Assembly (NCBI RefSeq): GCF_052050035.1
Contig: NZ_CP189882.1
Coordinates: 5,208,001 to 5,272,000 of the forward strand
Source of the DNA: Symbiopectobacterium purcellii_A
Lineage (GTDB): Bacteria; Pseudomonadota; Gammaproteobacteria; Enterobacterales; Enterobacteriaceae
Reading direction: 5' to 3'
Length of the DNA stretch: 64,000 bases
Shown piece after piece: positions 47,584 to 56,515 of the stretch (its first letter is position 1; each line of letters starts with the position of its first letter). The position numbers and the translations under genes are program-made. The notes below the pieces were generated by a model. It had not been told where the DNA came from, ran no database searches, and saw only the letters and a list, made by a program, of their open reading frames with translations.

Positions 47584-48463
47584 TAGCCAAGCGACTTAAT
47601 TTTGATTACACCATATGGACTGAGAACAAACTCTCTGTATCGCAACCCATCTCTCTTTTTTTGCTTTTTGCTTGTGCCCATTTATGCTCAATTGGGTTAA
47701 GATCTGGCGAATATGTAGGCAAATACTCCACCATATACCCTGCATCGATGATGACTTGTTGAATATTATGTTTTTTGTGAAAAGTGGCATTGTCCATCAT
47801 GATTACACTGTTTTTAGGGAGTACTGGGATAAGGACTTGTGTGACCCAGGCATAGAAAACATCGCTGTTAATATTGATATCAAATAATCCGATAGCAAAC
47901 AGCGTTGTGCCTAATAAAGCGCCGATAACATTTGTTCTTCCCCTAGCTCCCCAGTTCTTCAGGCCAAAACACCGTTGACCTTTTGGGGAATAGCCGTGAG
48001 TCCGTGGGGCATCGTGTGAAAAACCACTTTCATCAATAAAAACAATAGGTTTACCTTCTTTTTCATACTGTTGTTTTTTTTGTTGAAATCCCTGCCGGGC
48101 GTTTTCGTCGGCTTTCGGATGACGTAGAGTTTTTTTTATAGGTCAATCCCAGCTTTTTAAGCGCTTGCCAAATGGCCTTCTGACAAACGCCAAAACGCTC
48201 TGCACGTTCTTTTTGGTAAGCATCTGGATATTGTTCAACATCTTTTATCAACTCGGATTTATCGATCTTTCGCTGACGCGTGGTCGATGCTTTTGACTCT
48301 ATTTGATTAATCCAACGCGATACAGAGGCAGGGCCAATCCGAAATTGCTTCGCTGTTTCTCGGATACTCAACCCTTCGTTTTTCCGTGTAGATATCACTT
48401 TACGTCTAAAATCAATTGAATAGCTCATTTAAATAATGTAATCAAAATTAAGTCGTTTAGCTA
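47584..48463 (-). mobile_element. IS630-family element, copy 2 (880 bp)
   Basis: Same ends and length as copy 1, with TA at 47582-47583 and 48464-48465. The left flank is istB and the right flank is an IS5-family fragment, so the flanks do not belong to one interrupted gene. This suggests recombination between IS630 copies. Confidence 0.93.
47606..48428 (-). pseudogene. IS630-family transposase (copy 2), same A8 frame break
   Basis: Identical organisation to copy 1: ATG at 48428, HTH half in one frame, and catalytic half (IDESGFSHD, MMDNATFHK, NPIEHKW) in the +1 frame after the A8 run. The shared A8 means the break pre-dates duplication or is the normal state of this element. Confidence 0.8.
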
Positions 48464-48465
48464 TA

Positions 48466-48572
48466 CCTTCTTACTCCTTAGCGCCGGTCTTTGGAATTTC
48501 CATCTCAGAACAGCGTAAAATTTACTTCAATCACCGAAACACCCTTATTTCACTATTAAGCAACACGCTTAA
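48466..48572 (+). mobile_element. IS5-family fragment (3' end, 107 bp)
   Basis: Encodes the last transposase residues (FLLLSAGLWNFHLRTA) and the end ...CTATTAAGCAACACGCTT. It is joined to the interior of an IS256 transposase at 48573. Confidence 0.85.
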
Positions 48573-49322
48573 TGGGATAAAACGCATCCAGCGGCCGTTG
48601 CTGCCAGCGCTTAACGTCATCCATCACGGCATTGGTCACTTGAGAAATGAAGCCAGCGGAAACATCGACCCCGTAGACTTCTTTAAAGTGAGCCTGAATA
48701 TCACGCGTTGATAGCCCTCTGGAATAGAGAGAAATAATGCGGTCATCGAAGCCGTTAAGCTGCTTTTCGTGCTTACCTATCAGTGTCGGCTCGAAGGTAC
48801 TGTTGCGGTCGCGCGGAATATCGAGCTCGAGCGCCCCATTTTGGCTACGTACGCTCTTGGATGTCTTGCCATTGCGGGAGTTGCCTGAATTATTACCAGC
48901 CGGGTCATGCTTAGCATACCCAAGGTGTATCTTCATCTCAGCTTGAAGAACCCGTTCCGCCAGTCTTTTAGTCAGCTGCTTGAGTAGTCCTGATTCACCC
49001 AGAAGCTCCTGAGGGGAGTGGCAATCCTGAAGCAGTTGGTCAATAAGTGGCTTTGTTGAATAATTTAAGATACTGATTTATATAAGCATTATAAAATTTC
49101 AACGACTAATTTTTCCTCTCGGAATGCTTTTTATTGTGCTAACTATTTGATTTGTCGTTCTAACAAAATACATTCTCTGTAAATGCATTCTAACTAAAGA
49201 AGATGTAAATCAAACGGTTAAATTATTCAACAAAGCCTCAATAAGTTCGTTGCTGATAGGCATTTTTTGTCCTCTGAAGGTTTTCCTCAAAATGCCATTT
49301 ACACAGATCTTTTTACACTCTC
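48573..49322 (-). mobile_element. IS256-family fragment with MITE-B insertion
   Basis: Carries the 5' end of an IS256 element (end at 49322, read inward GAGAGTGTAAAAAGATCTG) and about the first 165 transposase codons up to PLDAFYPI, where the IS5 fragment joins. MITE-B (49049-49237) interrupts codon 8 or so with a TCAATAAGT duplication. The transposase is dead. Confidence 0.87.
49049..49237 (+). repeat. MITE-B copy 1 (189 bp, 9-bp TSD)
   Basis: The ends are GGCTTTGTTGAATAATTTAA and TTAAATTATTCAACAAAGCC. A perfect 9-bp duplication TCAATAAGT flanks it (49040-49048 and 49238-49246). There is no coding capacity. The outer 15 bp equal the end of the IS903-like element at 59536. Confidence 0.92.
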
Positions 49323-49827
49323 CCCTCTGGAATAGAGAGAAATAATGCGGTCATCGAAGCCGTTAAGCTGTTTTTCGTTCTTACCGATCAGTGTCGGCTC
49401 GAAGGTATAGCCAAGCGACATTATTTTGATAACAGCCAGCTATGCTTCTTTGCCGCATATCAGGGCATAGGATGTAATCATTTTTAAGTCGGTTGGCTAT
49501 ACTGTTGCGGTCGCGCGGAATATCGAGCTCGATCTCCCCATTTTGGCTACGTACGCTCTTGGATGTCTTGCCATTGCGGGAGTTGCCTGAATGATTACCT
49601 GCCGGGTCATGCTTAGCATACCCAAGGTGCATCTCCATCTCAGCTTCAAGAACCCGTTCCGCCAGTCTTTTAGTCAGCACCTTGAGTAGGCCTGATTCAC
49701 CCAGCAGATCCTGAGGGGAGTGACAATCTTGAAGCAGTTGGTCAATAAGTTCGTTGCTGATAGGCATTTTGTTATCCTTTGAAGGTTTTCCTCAAAATGC
49801 CATTTACACAGATTATTTTACAGTCTC
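49323..49827 (-). mobile_element. IS256-family fragment (subtype 2) with MITE-A
   Basis: The end at 49827 (read inward GAGACTGTAAAATAATCTG) and the first 118 or so transposase codons, from ATG 49767 to IISLYSRG, are present. The fragment then abuts the end of the other IS256 fragment. MITE-A (49408-49499) splits the codons after DIPRDRNS. Confidence 0.87.
49408..49499 (+). repeat. MITE-A copy 4 (IS630-derived, 92 bp)
   Basis: Begins TAGCCAAGCGACATTATTTT, ends AAGTCGGTTGGCTA, with TA at 49406-49407 and 49500-49501. Its removal restores the IS256 frame (RNS-TFEP). Confidence 0.92.
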
Positions 49828-50618
49828 CAGAAAGGATTTATCCCAACCCCATTAGATAAACTGCTTTTTATTTTATTGTATTTAAAATGTTATCCGACCT
49901 ATGATTTGCAAGGACTTCTTTTTGGTTTAGATAGAACACGGGTATGTCGCTGGGTAAAAATATTATTGCCGGTTTTAGAGATGACCTTGGGGCGAGAATG
50001 TGTTTTGCCCGCTCGTCAAATTCGCTCTGCTGAGGAATTTTTTCGCGCCTTTCCTGGAGTTAAAGACGTCTTTATTGATGGGACAGAGCGACCTGTCCAA
50101 AAGCCTAAGAATCTGCGTCGGCGAAAAAAAAATGTATTCGGGAAAGAAAAGACAGACCACTCGAAAAGGGCTTATTATGACTGACGAAACGAGGCAAATT
50201 GGATTTATCCCCATGAGCAAAAATGGGCGCCGTCACGATAAACGCTTACTCGATAAAGTCGATATAATTCGCCATATTCCTCCTGAGGTAACCATCTGGG
50301 CAGATACCGGTTTTCAAGGTATAGATAAACAGCATCCTAATACACAAATCCCAAAAAAAGGAACTCGAAAAAGACCTTTATCGCCTGAACAAAAACAAGA
50401 AAATAAAATAATCTCGGGCATCCGTATTACAGTTGAACACGCCATCGCGGGTATCAAGCGCCTCGGTTGCATGACCCAAATTTTACGGAATCGTAGACCC
50501 TTTATTGATGATACCTTCTTACTCCTTAGCGCCGGTCTTTGGAATTTCCATCTCAGAACAGCGTAAAATTTACTTCAATCACCGAAACACCCTTATTTCA
50601 CTATTAAGCAACACGCTT
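49828..50618 (+). pseudogene. IS5-family transposase fragment, 5' truncated and frameshifted
   Basis: Starts at the codons for KGFIPTPLDKLL (about 57 residues missing) and ends with the complete 3' IS end ...AAGCAACACGCTT. An A-run has nine A (50123-50131) where the copy at 63.2 kb has eight, which shifts the frame between LRRRKK and MYSGKK. The right end adjoins the modE remnant. Confidence 0.88.
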
Positions 50619-50619
50619 T

Positions 50620-50796
50620 GTGTCATCGCTAGAAGCGGGGCAGGATAGCAGCGAAGTGCTGATCGCACTGGCAAGCGGCGAGGCACTCTGCGCCACAGTG
50701 CCAAACGAGCAAGTTGCAGAACAAAAACTGCGCGTGGGCATGGCGGTGACGGCCTGCTTTAATGCCGACCGTGCGATTGTCGCGACCTTGTGCTGA
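50620..50796 (+). pseudogene. modE: ModE C-terminal remnant (molybdate-binding domain)
   Basis: The last 58 codons of the molybdate-responsive regulator. SEVLIALASGEALCATVP and the ending AVTACFNADRAIVATLC align with the E. coli ModE C-terminus (EVLMALPDGQTLCATVP, AYFNADSVIIATLC). It begins directly at an IS5 end. The N-terminal part of the gene lies 8.5 kb away at 59301-59493, and about 140 residues between them are lost. It precedes modF by about 100 bp, as modE precedes modF in E. coli. Confidence 0.9.
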
Positions 50797-50897
50797 TCGC
50801 TGAACGCCTGTGACACGAATCGCCATAGGAACGGCTTGACAACGACGGCAATGCCCTTTATTTCTGGGGGTATTACTTGCTGAAAAAGAGATAAAGA

Positions 50898-52379
50898 ATG
50901 TCGTCGTTGCAAATTTTGCAAGGTGTTTTTCGCATAAATGACACACGCGTTTTACGCCTTGATGCCTTGACGTTGGAAGGAAAATCACAGTGGGCCTTTG
51001 TAGGCGCGAATGGCAGCGGAAAATCTGCGTTGGCACGCGCACTATCGGGTGAACTCCCCTTGCTAGAAGGCTCGCAACACAGCGATTTTCCTCGCGTTGC
51101 CCGTCTCTCCTTCGAACAGTTGCAACAACTGGTCACGCAAGAATGGCAGCGCAACAATACCGATATGCTCAGCGCTGATGAAGACGATACCGGACGTACG
51201 ACCGCTGAAGTGATTCAGGATGATATTCACGATCCTGCCCGTTGTGCCTCGCTGGCCGCTCTGTTCGGTATCACTCCCCTGCTCTCGCGCCGTTTTAAAT
51301 ACCTCTCTACCGGTGAAACGCGCAAAGTCATGCTGTGTCAGGCGCTGATGCCAAAGCCCGACCTGTTGATTCTGGACGAACCCTTCGATGGTCTCGATGT
51401 TGCTTCTCGTGCCCAGTTGGCAGCACACCTGGCGGAGTTGGCGCAGCGCGGTTACACGCTGGCTATCATCGTTAATCGGTTCGATGATATTCCTGAATTT
51501 ATCAACCATGTCGGCATTCTGGCTGACTGTACGCTAACACGCACCGGTACGCGTGAAGCGGTATTAGCTGATGCTTTGATCGCTCAACTCGCATTTAGTG
51601 AAACACTTTCCGGCACAGCGCTACCGGCCCCTGAAGACCCGCTGCATACGCCTACGCTCCCAGCCGATCAGGCACGTATCCTCCTGCGAGATGGCGTAGT
51701 GCAATATAACGATCGCCCTATTCTGCATCACCTTGATTGGGAGGTGTTACCCGGTCAGCATTGGCAAATCGTCGGCCCGAACGGAGCCGGAAAATCCACG
51801 CTACTGAGCCTGATTACTGGCGATCACCCACAGGGATACAGTAATGATTTAACGCTGTTTGGCCGTCGGCGCGGCAGTGGCGAAACCATTTGGGATATCA
51901 AGCGGCATATCGGTTACGTCAGCAGCAGCCTGCATTTGGAATACCGCGTCAGCAGTAGCGTGCGCAATGTTATTACGTCAGGCTTTTTCGATTCGATCGG
52001 CATTTATCAGGCCGTGTCCGATCGTCAACGTTTCTTAACGCAGCAATGGCTCGATCTGTTGGGACTGGCGACACAAGCGGACTCCCCGTTCCACGCATTA
52101 TCATGGGGGCAGCAGCGTCTGGTCCTGATTGCGCGCGCGCTGGTGAAACACCCGGCACTGTTGATCCTTGATGAACCGTTGCAAGGATTAGATCCGCTCA
52201 ACAGGCAGTTGGTGCGGCGCTGGTTGGATGTATTGATCGGTGAATGTGAAACGCAACTGCTGTTTGTTTCCCACCACGCAGAAGACGCGCCGGAATGCAT
52301 CACGAACCGTCTTAACTTTGTAGCACAAGGGGATATTTACGGGTATCAGTTTGAAACGCTGACATGTAGCGCGAAATAA
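50898..52379 (+). CDS. modF: ModF, double ABC-type ATPase
   Basis: This 493-residue protein has two ABC ATPase domains. The first has Walker A VGANGSGKSALA, signature YLSTGETRK and Walker B LLILDEPFDGLD. The second has Walker A VGPNGAGKSTLL, signature LSWGQQRLVLIARAL and Walker B LLILDEPLQGLD. No membrane segment is present. In E. coli modF follows modE in one operon and its exact role is unsettled. Here the gene is intact but has lost its natural promoter with most of modE, so expression must come from the IS5 junction or a local start. Confidence 0.95.
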   Translation: MSSLQILQGVFRINDTRVLRLDALTLEGKSQWAFVGANGSGKSALARALSGELPLLEGSQHSDFPRVARLSFEQLQQLVTQEWQRNNTDMLSADEDDTGRTTAEVIQDDIHDPARCASLAALFGITPLLSRRFKYLSTGETRKVMLCQALMPKPDLLILDEPFDGLDVASRAQLAAHLAELAQRGYTLAIIVNRFDDIPEFINHVGILADCTLTRTGTREAVLADALIAQLAFSETLSGTALPAPEDPLHTPTLPADQARILLRDGVVQYNDRPILHHLDWEVLPGQHWQIVGPNGAGKSTLLSLITGDHPQGYSNDLTLFGRRRGSGETIWDIKRHIGYVSSSLHLEYRVSSSVRNVITSGFFDSIGIYQAVSDRQRFLTQQWLDLLGLATQADSPFHALSWGQQRLVLIARALVKHPALLILDEPLQGLDPLNRQLVRRWLDVLIGECETQLLFVSHHAEDAPECITNRLNFVAQGDIYGYQFETLTCSAK

Positions 52380-52386
52380 AAAATAA

Positions 52387-52420
52387 GTAATAAAGGCCAC
52401 CAAGCGGCCTTTATTACTTT
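52387..52420. terminator. Rho-independent terminator after modF
   Basis: A perfect 12-bp stem GTAATAAAGGCC / GGCCTTTATTAC with loop ACCAAGC, followed by TTT, 7 bp after the modF stop. Reading leftward it can also end transcription from modF's opposite side. It separates modF from the convergent PAS-LuxR pseudogene. Confidence 0.85.
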
Positions 52421-52452
52421 AACTGCGGAATATATATCAATTACAATATACA

Positions 52453-53368
52453 TCACCACTCATCTAAATCATAATTGTTTTCGAACATAGCTCTTTTGTA
52501 TTCAATGAATCGCCGTGGAAGATAACGATGGTAATTTTTATCATGACAAAACTCTGCAAAATCATCAAAATGGGATACACCAACTTTGGTATAGAGTCTT
52601 TGCAGAGCACTCTCAATGGTACGAGGCGAAAGGAATAACATATCGCCTATCGCTTTACAGGTTCGCCCTTGCAGTTTTTAAGAAAATGATTTCACACTCT
52701 TTCTCTGTAAAAAAATCATCTGGCCGATTGAGTAGTAAAGAACCTGGACATCGCCCATTGATAAAATCATTAGGAGTGAAGGTTTGTAGCGTTTTTGGGC
52801 TTTGTTGAATAATTTAACCGTTTGATTTACATCTTCTTTAGTTAGAATGCATTTACAGAGAATGTATTTTGTTAGAACGACAAATCAAATAGTTAGCACA
52901 ATAAAAAGCATTCCGAGAGGAAAAATTAGTCGTTGAAATTTTATAATGCTTATATAAATCAGTATCTTAAATTATTCAACAAAGCCGCGTTTTTGCATAA
53001 GTCACTACCCCAACACATTGATTATTGTTATCATAAAAGGGCATTTTTTTCACAATATATGGATAGCTAACAGCCTCAGGGTGGACCTCCAACATACTGA
53101 GCCCTTTCTTTGAAGAGCTAACTTGTTTGTCTTGAAGTTGCCACTCTTTAACAACATCTGCATTTTCCGTTAATCTTGAACAAAGTTCATATTCCGTTCT
53201 ATGTAAAAAATCATTTGGCGTTCTCAGACCAGCAAGCTTTGCCGTTGGCAAATTAGCATATATATACATAGAATCTAAATCCTTTATAAAATAAGGATCG
53301 GGAACTTGATCCAAAATATTCGTAAGAATTCTTGGTAGATAATTATCATCGTGAACATCATCGTTCAT
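52453..53368 (-). pseudogene. PAS-LuxR transcriptional regulator 1, broken
   Basis: The original product starts MNDDVHDDNYLPRILTNIL (ATG 53368). It has a PAS-type sensor (VPDPYFIKDLDSMYIYANLPTA; YPYIVKKMPFYDNNNQCVGVVTY) and a C-terminal LuxR-type HTH (FFTEKECEIIFL, SPRTIESALQRLYTKVG). Two lesions are visible. MITE-B is inserted at 52798-52986 between sensor and HTH, and an extra A near 52680 shifts the frame inside the HTH. A paralogue lies directly upstream. The ligand is unknown. Confidence 0.87.
52798..52986 (-). repeat. MITE-B copy 2 (189 bp, 9-bp TSD)
   Basis: Same ends as the other copies, reversed. A perfect duplication GCGTTTTTG flanks it at 52789-52797 and 52987-52995. It interrupts the PAS-LuxR gene. 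Confidence 0.93.
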
Positions 53369-53513
53369 AAAACCACCCTTCACCATGCATGTATTAAAAA
53401 ATTCCTTACAGCCTCTCTAAGTTAACCCGACAATAAAAAATTCAATAATATAAATTATATGATGAGGCTTTACTAAAGCTTACACCCCAATAAAATAAAA
53501 AATCAGTGAAATA

Positions 53514-54202
53514 TTAAAACATGATAAAACGACTACTAATAAAACATCTTGGCAAATAGCGATGATAACCCCTTAGATAACAAAATTCATAAAAGTTATC
53601 ATAATGTTTCGCATTAGCCTTATTGTAAATTTTCTGCAACGAACACTCCACATCCTGAACCGAGCACACCAGTCGAGCTGCGATACTTTTTGGCGTCTGC
53701 CCGTGTAAACTCAGATAAATAACCTCACACTCTTTTTCAGTAAAAAAATCATCAGGCCTAGTTAATAAAAATGATCCTGTATTATTTCCACCTATCAATT
53801 GAGTATAAGAAAAATCCTCCAGAGCTCTGCAATAAATAACAACGCCTTGACACTTGTTATTTTCATTATAAAATGGGAATTCCCTAACCATATAAGGATA
53901 ATCAACAGCTTCTGGATTAATTTCTAACGTATCTATTTTTTTCTTAATGAAGCCACTTGTCTATCCTGCCATTGCCATTCTTTAACAATATCCTTATTTT
54001 CTGTCAAACGAGATGAAAGATCGTTCTCATTCTTATACAACAAATCATTCAACGACTGTAGTCCCATTTTTCTAACGGCGGACAAATTAGCATAGATAAA
54101 ACTTGAGTCCAATCCTTTGATAAAATAAGCATCGGGATGTTAATCAAATAATGATGTCAACATTTTTGGAAGAACTATGCTTGCATGTTCATCATTTTTC
54201 AT
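53514..54202 (-). pseudogene. PAS-LuxR transcriptional regulator 2, broken
   Basis: A paralogue of the gene to its left. It starts MKNDEHASIVLPKML (ATG 54202, AGAGG upstream), with PAS landmarks DAYFIKGLDSSFIYANL and PYMVREFPFYNENNKCQGVV, and the HTH FFTEKECEVIYLSLHGQTPKSIA. A TAA at 54140-54142 replaces codon 21 (relatives have Gln or a similar residue in this LFD-x-HPDAY context). One base is missing beside the A-run near 53936-53947, shifting the frame before KIDTLEINPEAV. The C-terminal 125 codons remain open. Both lesions must be real for the gene to be dead; either would suffice. Confidence 0.85.
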
Positions 54203-55017
54203 GACGACCTCTTATTACAATAAGAAATTAATATTCTATAATAAAACAATCATTACTTTGTGTATAGCACCTGTAAAGAAACAACCACACTATGAATTTC
54301 ATACTTAGCAGAACAAATTGACATTACACAAATAAAAAAAATAAAGAACATCATTTTTTGAAATTTTACACCATACGTTTCATGTTTGTTTATAAATCAC
54401 AACCACACTCCAAATGCATATTCATTTTTACAAAACAGTAGTAAAGCGATTGAATTATTATAGTAACATTCACTACATCCGTATCGTATCGATCCCTCTC
54501 AATGAATGCGGAAATATACAGCCTATAGAATAATAAAGTACGCTATTATTTATATGCAGATGCGTCATAATATATAAGAACCATTAGAGATGTTACGCCT
54601 AAAAAAATCATAATCGGCGTATCCAGAAGTAAAACCAAACTGAAAACATTTTGAGAGCCATCCCCTTTACTTACACCAGGGACCCTTTTGCATTTTCACG
54701 CGCGCTGCGGCGCGCTGTCTCGTTTCTCCTCCTGCGTTGTCGCTCATCATCAAGTACCCCTTCCCCGGCAGATATGGTATTTTTCTCCTGCCTATACGGC
54801 GTAGGAGGTAGGGTTTCTTATTGATGGATCAAAGTGATAGCGATATCACGCTATTATGACGCTAATAGTTGATGGATTTTTCAGGTGTGAAACGGATTAT
54901 TCCTCTCGGCAAGATTGATAAAAAACCTCATAATTTCAGCGAATTTCTTCGTTGCAGATCACCTTTTCACCCCACAGGCTATGCTAGTTTTATTCAATAT
55001 TGGTCATCGAGGTTCTT
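54203..55017. other. Long intergenic region before galE
   Basis: About 800 bp without a supported gene. The first 450 bp are AT-rich. A GC-rich patch with the direct repeat CGCGCTG (54701-54707, 54711-54717) follows, then the galE leader. One LacI/GalR-like dyad is listed separately. Confidence 0.5.
54834..54849. promoter_or_regulatory. GalR/GalS-like operator candidate
   Basis: GTGATAGCGATATCAC is a perfect dyad with 6-bp arms. It has the GTG...CG...CAC frame of the 16-bp GalR/GalS operator consensus, about 170 bp upstream of galE. The inner positions deviate from that consensus, so the assignment is tentative. Confidence 0.35.
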
Positions 55018-56034
55018 ATGAATGTTTTAGTGACGGGTGGTAGCGGTTACATCGGCAGCCATACCTGTGTTCAGCTCTTAGAAGCCGGGCATCAACCGAT
55101 TACTCTGGATAACTTGTGCAACAGTAAAGCCAGCGTGGTGGAAACCCTTACCCGCCTCACCGGCAAAACTGTGCCGTTTTATCAAGGCGATATTCGCGAT
55201 AACGTTTTATTAGACCGCATTTTCGCCACTGAAAATATCGATGCCGTGATCCATTTTGCCGCGCTAAAAGCGGTCGCAGAATCCGTCAGCAAGCCTGTCG
55301 AATACTATGATAACAATATCTATGGCACCCTGACGCTGGTTAAAGCGATGGAAAAAGCGGGCGTTAAAAACCTGATTTTCAGTTCCTCTGCCACGATCTA
55401 TGGCGATCAGCCACGCATCCCTTATCAGGAAAGCTTTCCTACCGGTATGCCTGCCAGCCCTTACGGGCGCAGCAAGTTGATCGTGGAGCAGATCCTGACA
55501 GACTTACAGAAAGCGCATCCGGAATGGAGCATCGCCTTATTACGCTATTTCAATCCGGTTGGGGCCCACCCTTCAGGTGAGATGGGCGAGGACCCACAAG
55601 GCATCCCTAACAATCTGATGCCCTTTATCGCGCAGGTCGCCGTTGGTCGCCGCGAATCGCTGTCAGTCTTCGGTGATGACTACCCGACGGAAGATGGCAC
55701 CTGCGTCAGAGATTACATTCACGTGGTCGATCTGGCCGATGGTCACGTGGCGGCAATGAAAGCACTGCATCAACGCCCAGGAATACACATCTACAATCTG
55801 GGCGCAGGTGTCGGCTACAGTGTATTGAACGTCGTGCAAGCATTTAGTCAGGCATGCGGCAAACCGCTGCCCTATCACTTCGCCCCGCGCCGCGAGGGCG
55901 ATCTTCCCGCCTATTGGGCCGACCCGGAAAAAGCGGCCAATGAACTCCACTGGCGCGTTACCCGGACGTTAGCGCAAATGGCGGAGGATACCTGGCGCTG
56001 GCAATCCAAACATCCCAATGGCTATCCCGACTGA
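55018..56034 (+). CDS. galE: UDP-glucose 4-epimerase
   Basis: Interconverts UDP-glucose and UDP-galactose, for galactose use and for envelope polysaccharides. The 338-residue protein has the E. coli length. It has the NAD-binding VTGGSGYIGSHTCVQLL, FSSSATIYGD (catalytic Ser), YGRSKLIVEQIL (Tyr and Lys) and the family RYFNPVGAHPSGEMGEDP block. I chose the ATG at 55018 (MNVLVTGG). An in-frame start at 55000 adds six residues. In E. coli galE borders modF. Here two PAS-LuxR pseudogenes lie in between, and galM follows directly. Confidence 0.96.
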   Translation: MNVLVTGGSGYIGSHTCVQLLEAGHQPITLDNLCNSKASVVETLTRLTGKTVPFYQGDIRDNVLLDRIFATENIDAVIHFAALKAVAESVSKPVEYYDNNIYGTLTLVKAMEKAGVKNLIFSSSATIYGDQPRIPYQESFPTGMPASPYGRSKLIVEQILTDLQKAHPEWSIALLRYFNPVGAHPSGEMGEDPQGIPNNLMPFIAQVAVGRRESLSVFGDDYPTEDGTCVRDYIHVVDLADGHVAAMKALHQRPGIHIYNLGAGVGYSVLNVVQAFSQACGKPLPYHFAPRREGDLPAYWADPEKAANELHWRVTRTLAQMAEDTWRWQSKHPNGYPD

Positions 56035-56337
56035 TACCCTCAGGATCAGGTGTATTCTGAACGAAAAAAGTGCTGAATTGTCCCCCGATGGCCAGCCTTT
56101 TACCCTGACTACGCTACAAAACCGCGCAGGAATGCGCGTTATGTTGATGGATTGGGGTGCAACCTGGCTCTCTTGTCAGGTCCCTCTGCCCGAGGGAGAA
56201 GTTCGTGAAGTACTGCTCGGCTGCACAACACCTGCGGATTATCCGCGCCAACAGGCCTATCTTGGCGCGTCTATCGGGCGCTATGCCAACCGCATCGACC
56301 ACGCCCGTTTACAACGTAACGGCGCAACCTACACACT
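56018..56337 (+). pseudogene. galM: Aldose 1-epimerase (galactose mutarotase), 3' truncated
   Basis: The first 100 or so codons match GalM: SPDGQPFTLTTLQNRAGM, LMDWGATWLSCQVPLP, LLGCTTPADY and LGASIGRYANRI. The sequence stops at ATYTLS where an IS5 fragment is joined, so about 240 residues with the catalytic His and Glu are missing. The natural start is unclear. The in-frame ATG at 56018 overlaps galE by 17 bp, while the residue equivalent to the E. coli start is an ATT codon (56051). Confidence 0.88.
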
Positions 56338-56490
56338 AAGCGTGTTGCTTAATAGTGAAATAAGGGTGTTTCGGTGATTGAAGTAAATTTTACGCTGTTC
56401 TGAGATGGAAATTCCAAAGACCGGAGCTAAGGAGTAAGAAGGTATCATCAATAAAGGGTCTACGATTCCGTAAAATTTGGGTCATGCAAC
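56338..56490 (-). mobile_element. IS5-family fragment (3' end, 153 bp)
   Basis: Begins with the IS end AAGCGTGTTGCTTAATAG and holds the last codons of the transposase, ending at the region of GGTCATGCAACC. After it come 22 bp (56491-56512) identical to a piece of the IS903-like element at 60.6 kb, then an IS30 end. The breakpoint in galM is at this IS5 end. Confidence 0.87.
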
Positions 56491-56515
56491 CATCGGGAGC
56501 GATGATAGTGCTTGG

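Noticed and set aside
52515..52808. Plus-strand frame in the PAS-LuxR/MITE region
   Set aside because: A shadow of the broken LuxR gene, and it runs into MITE-B.
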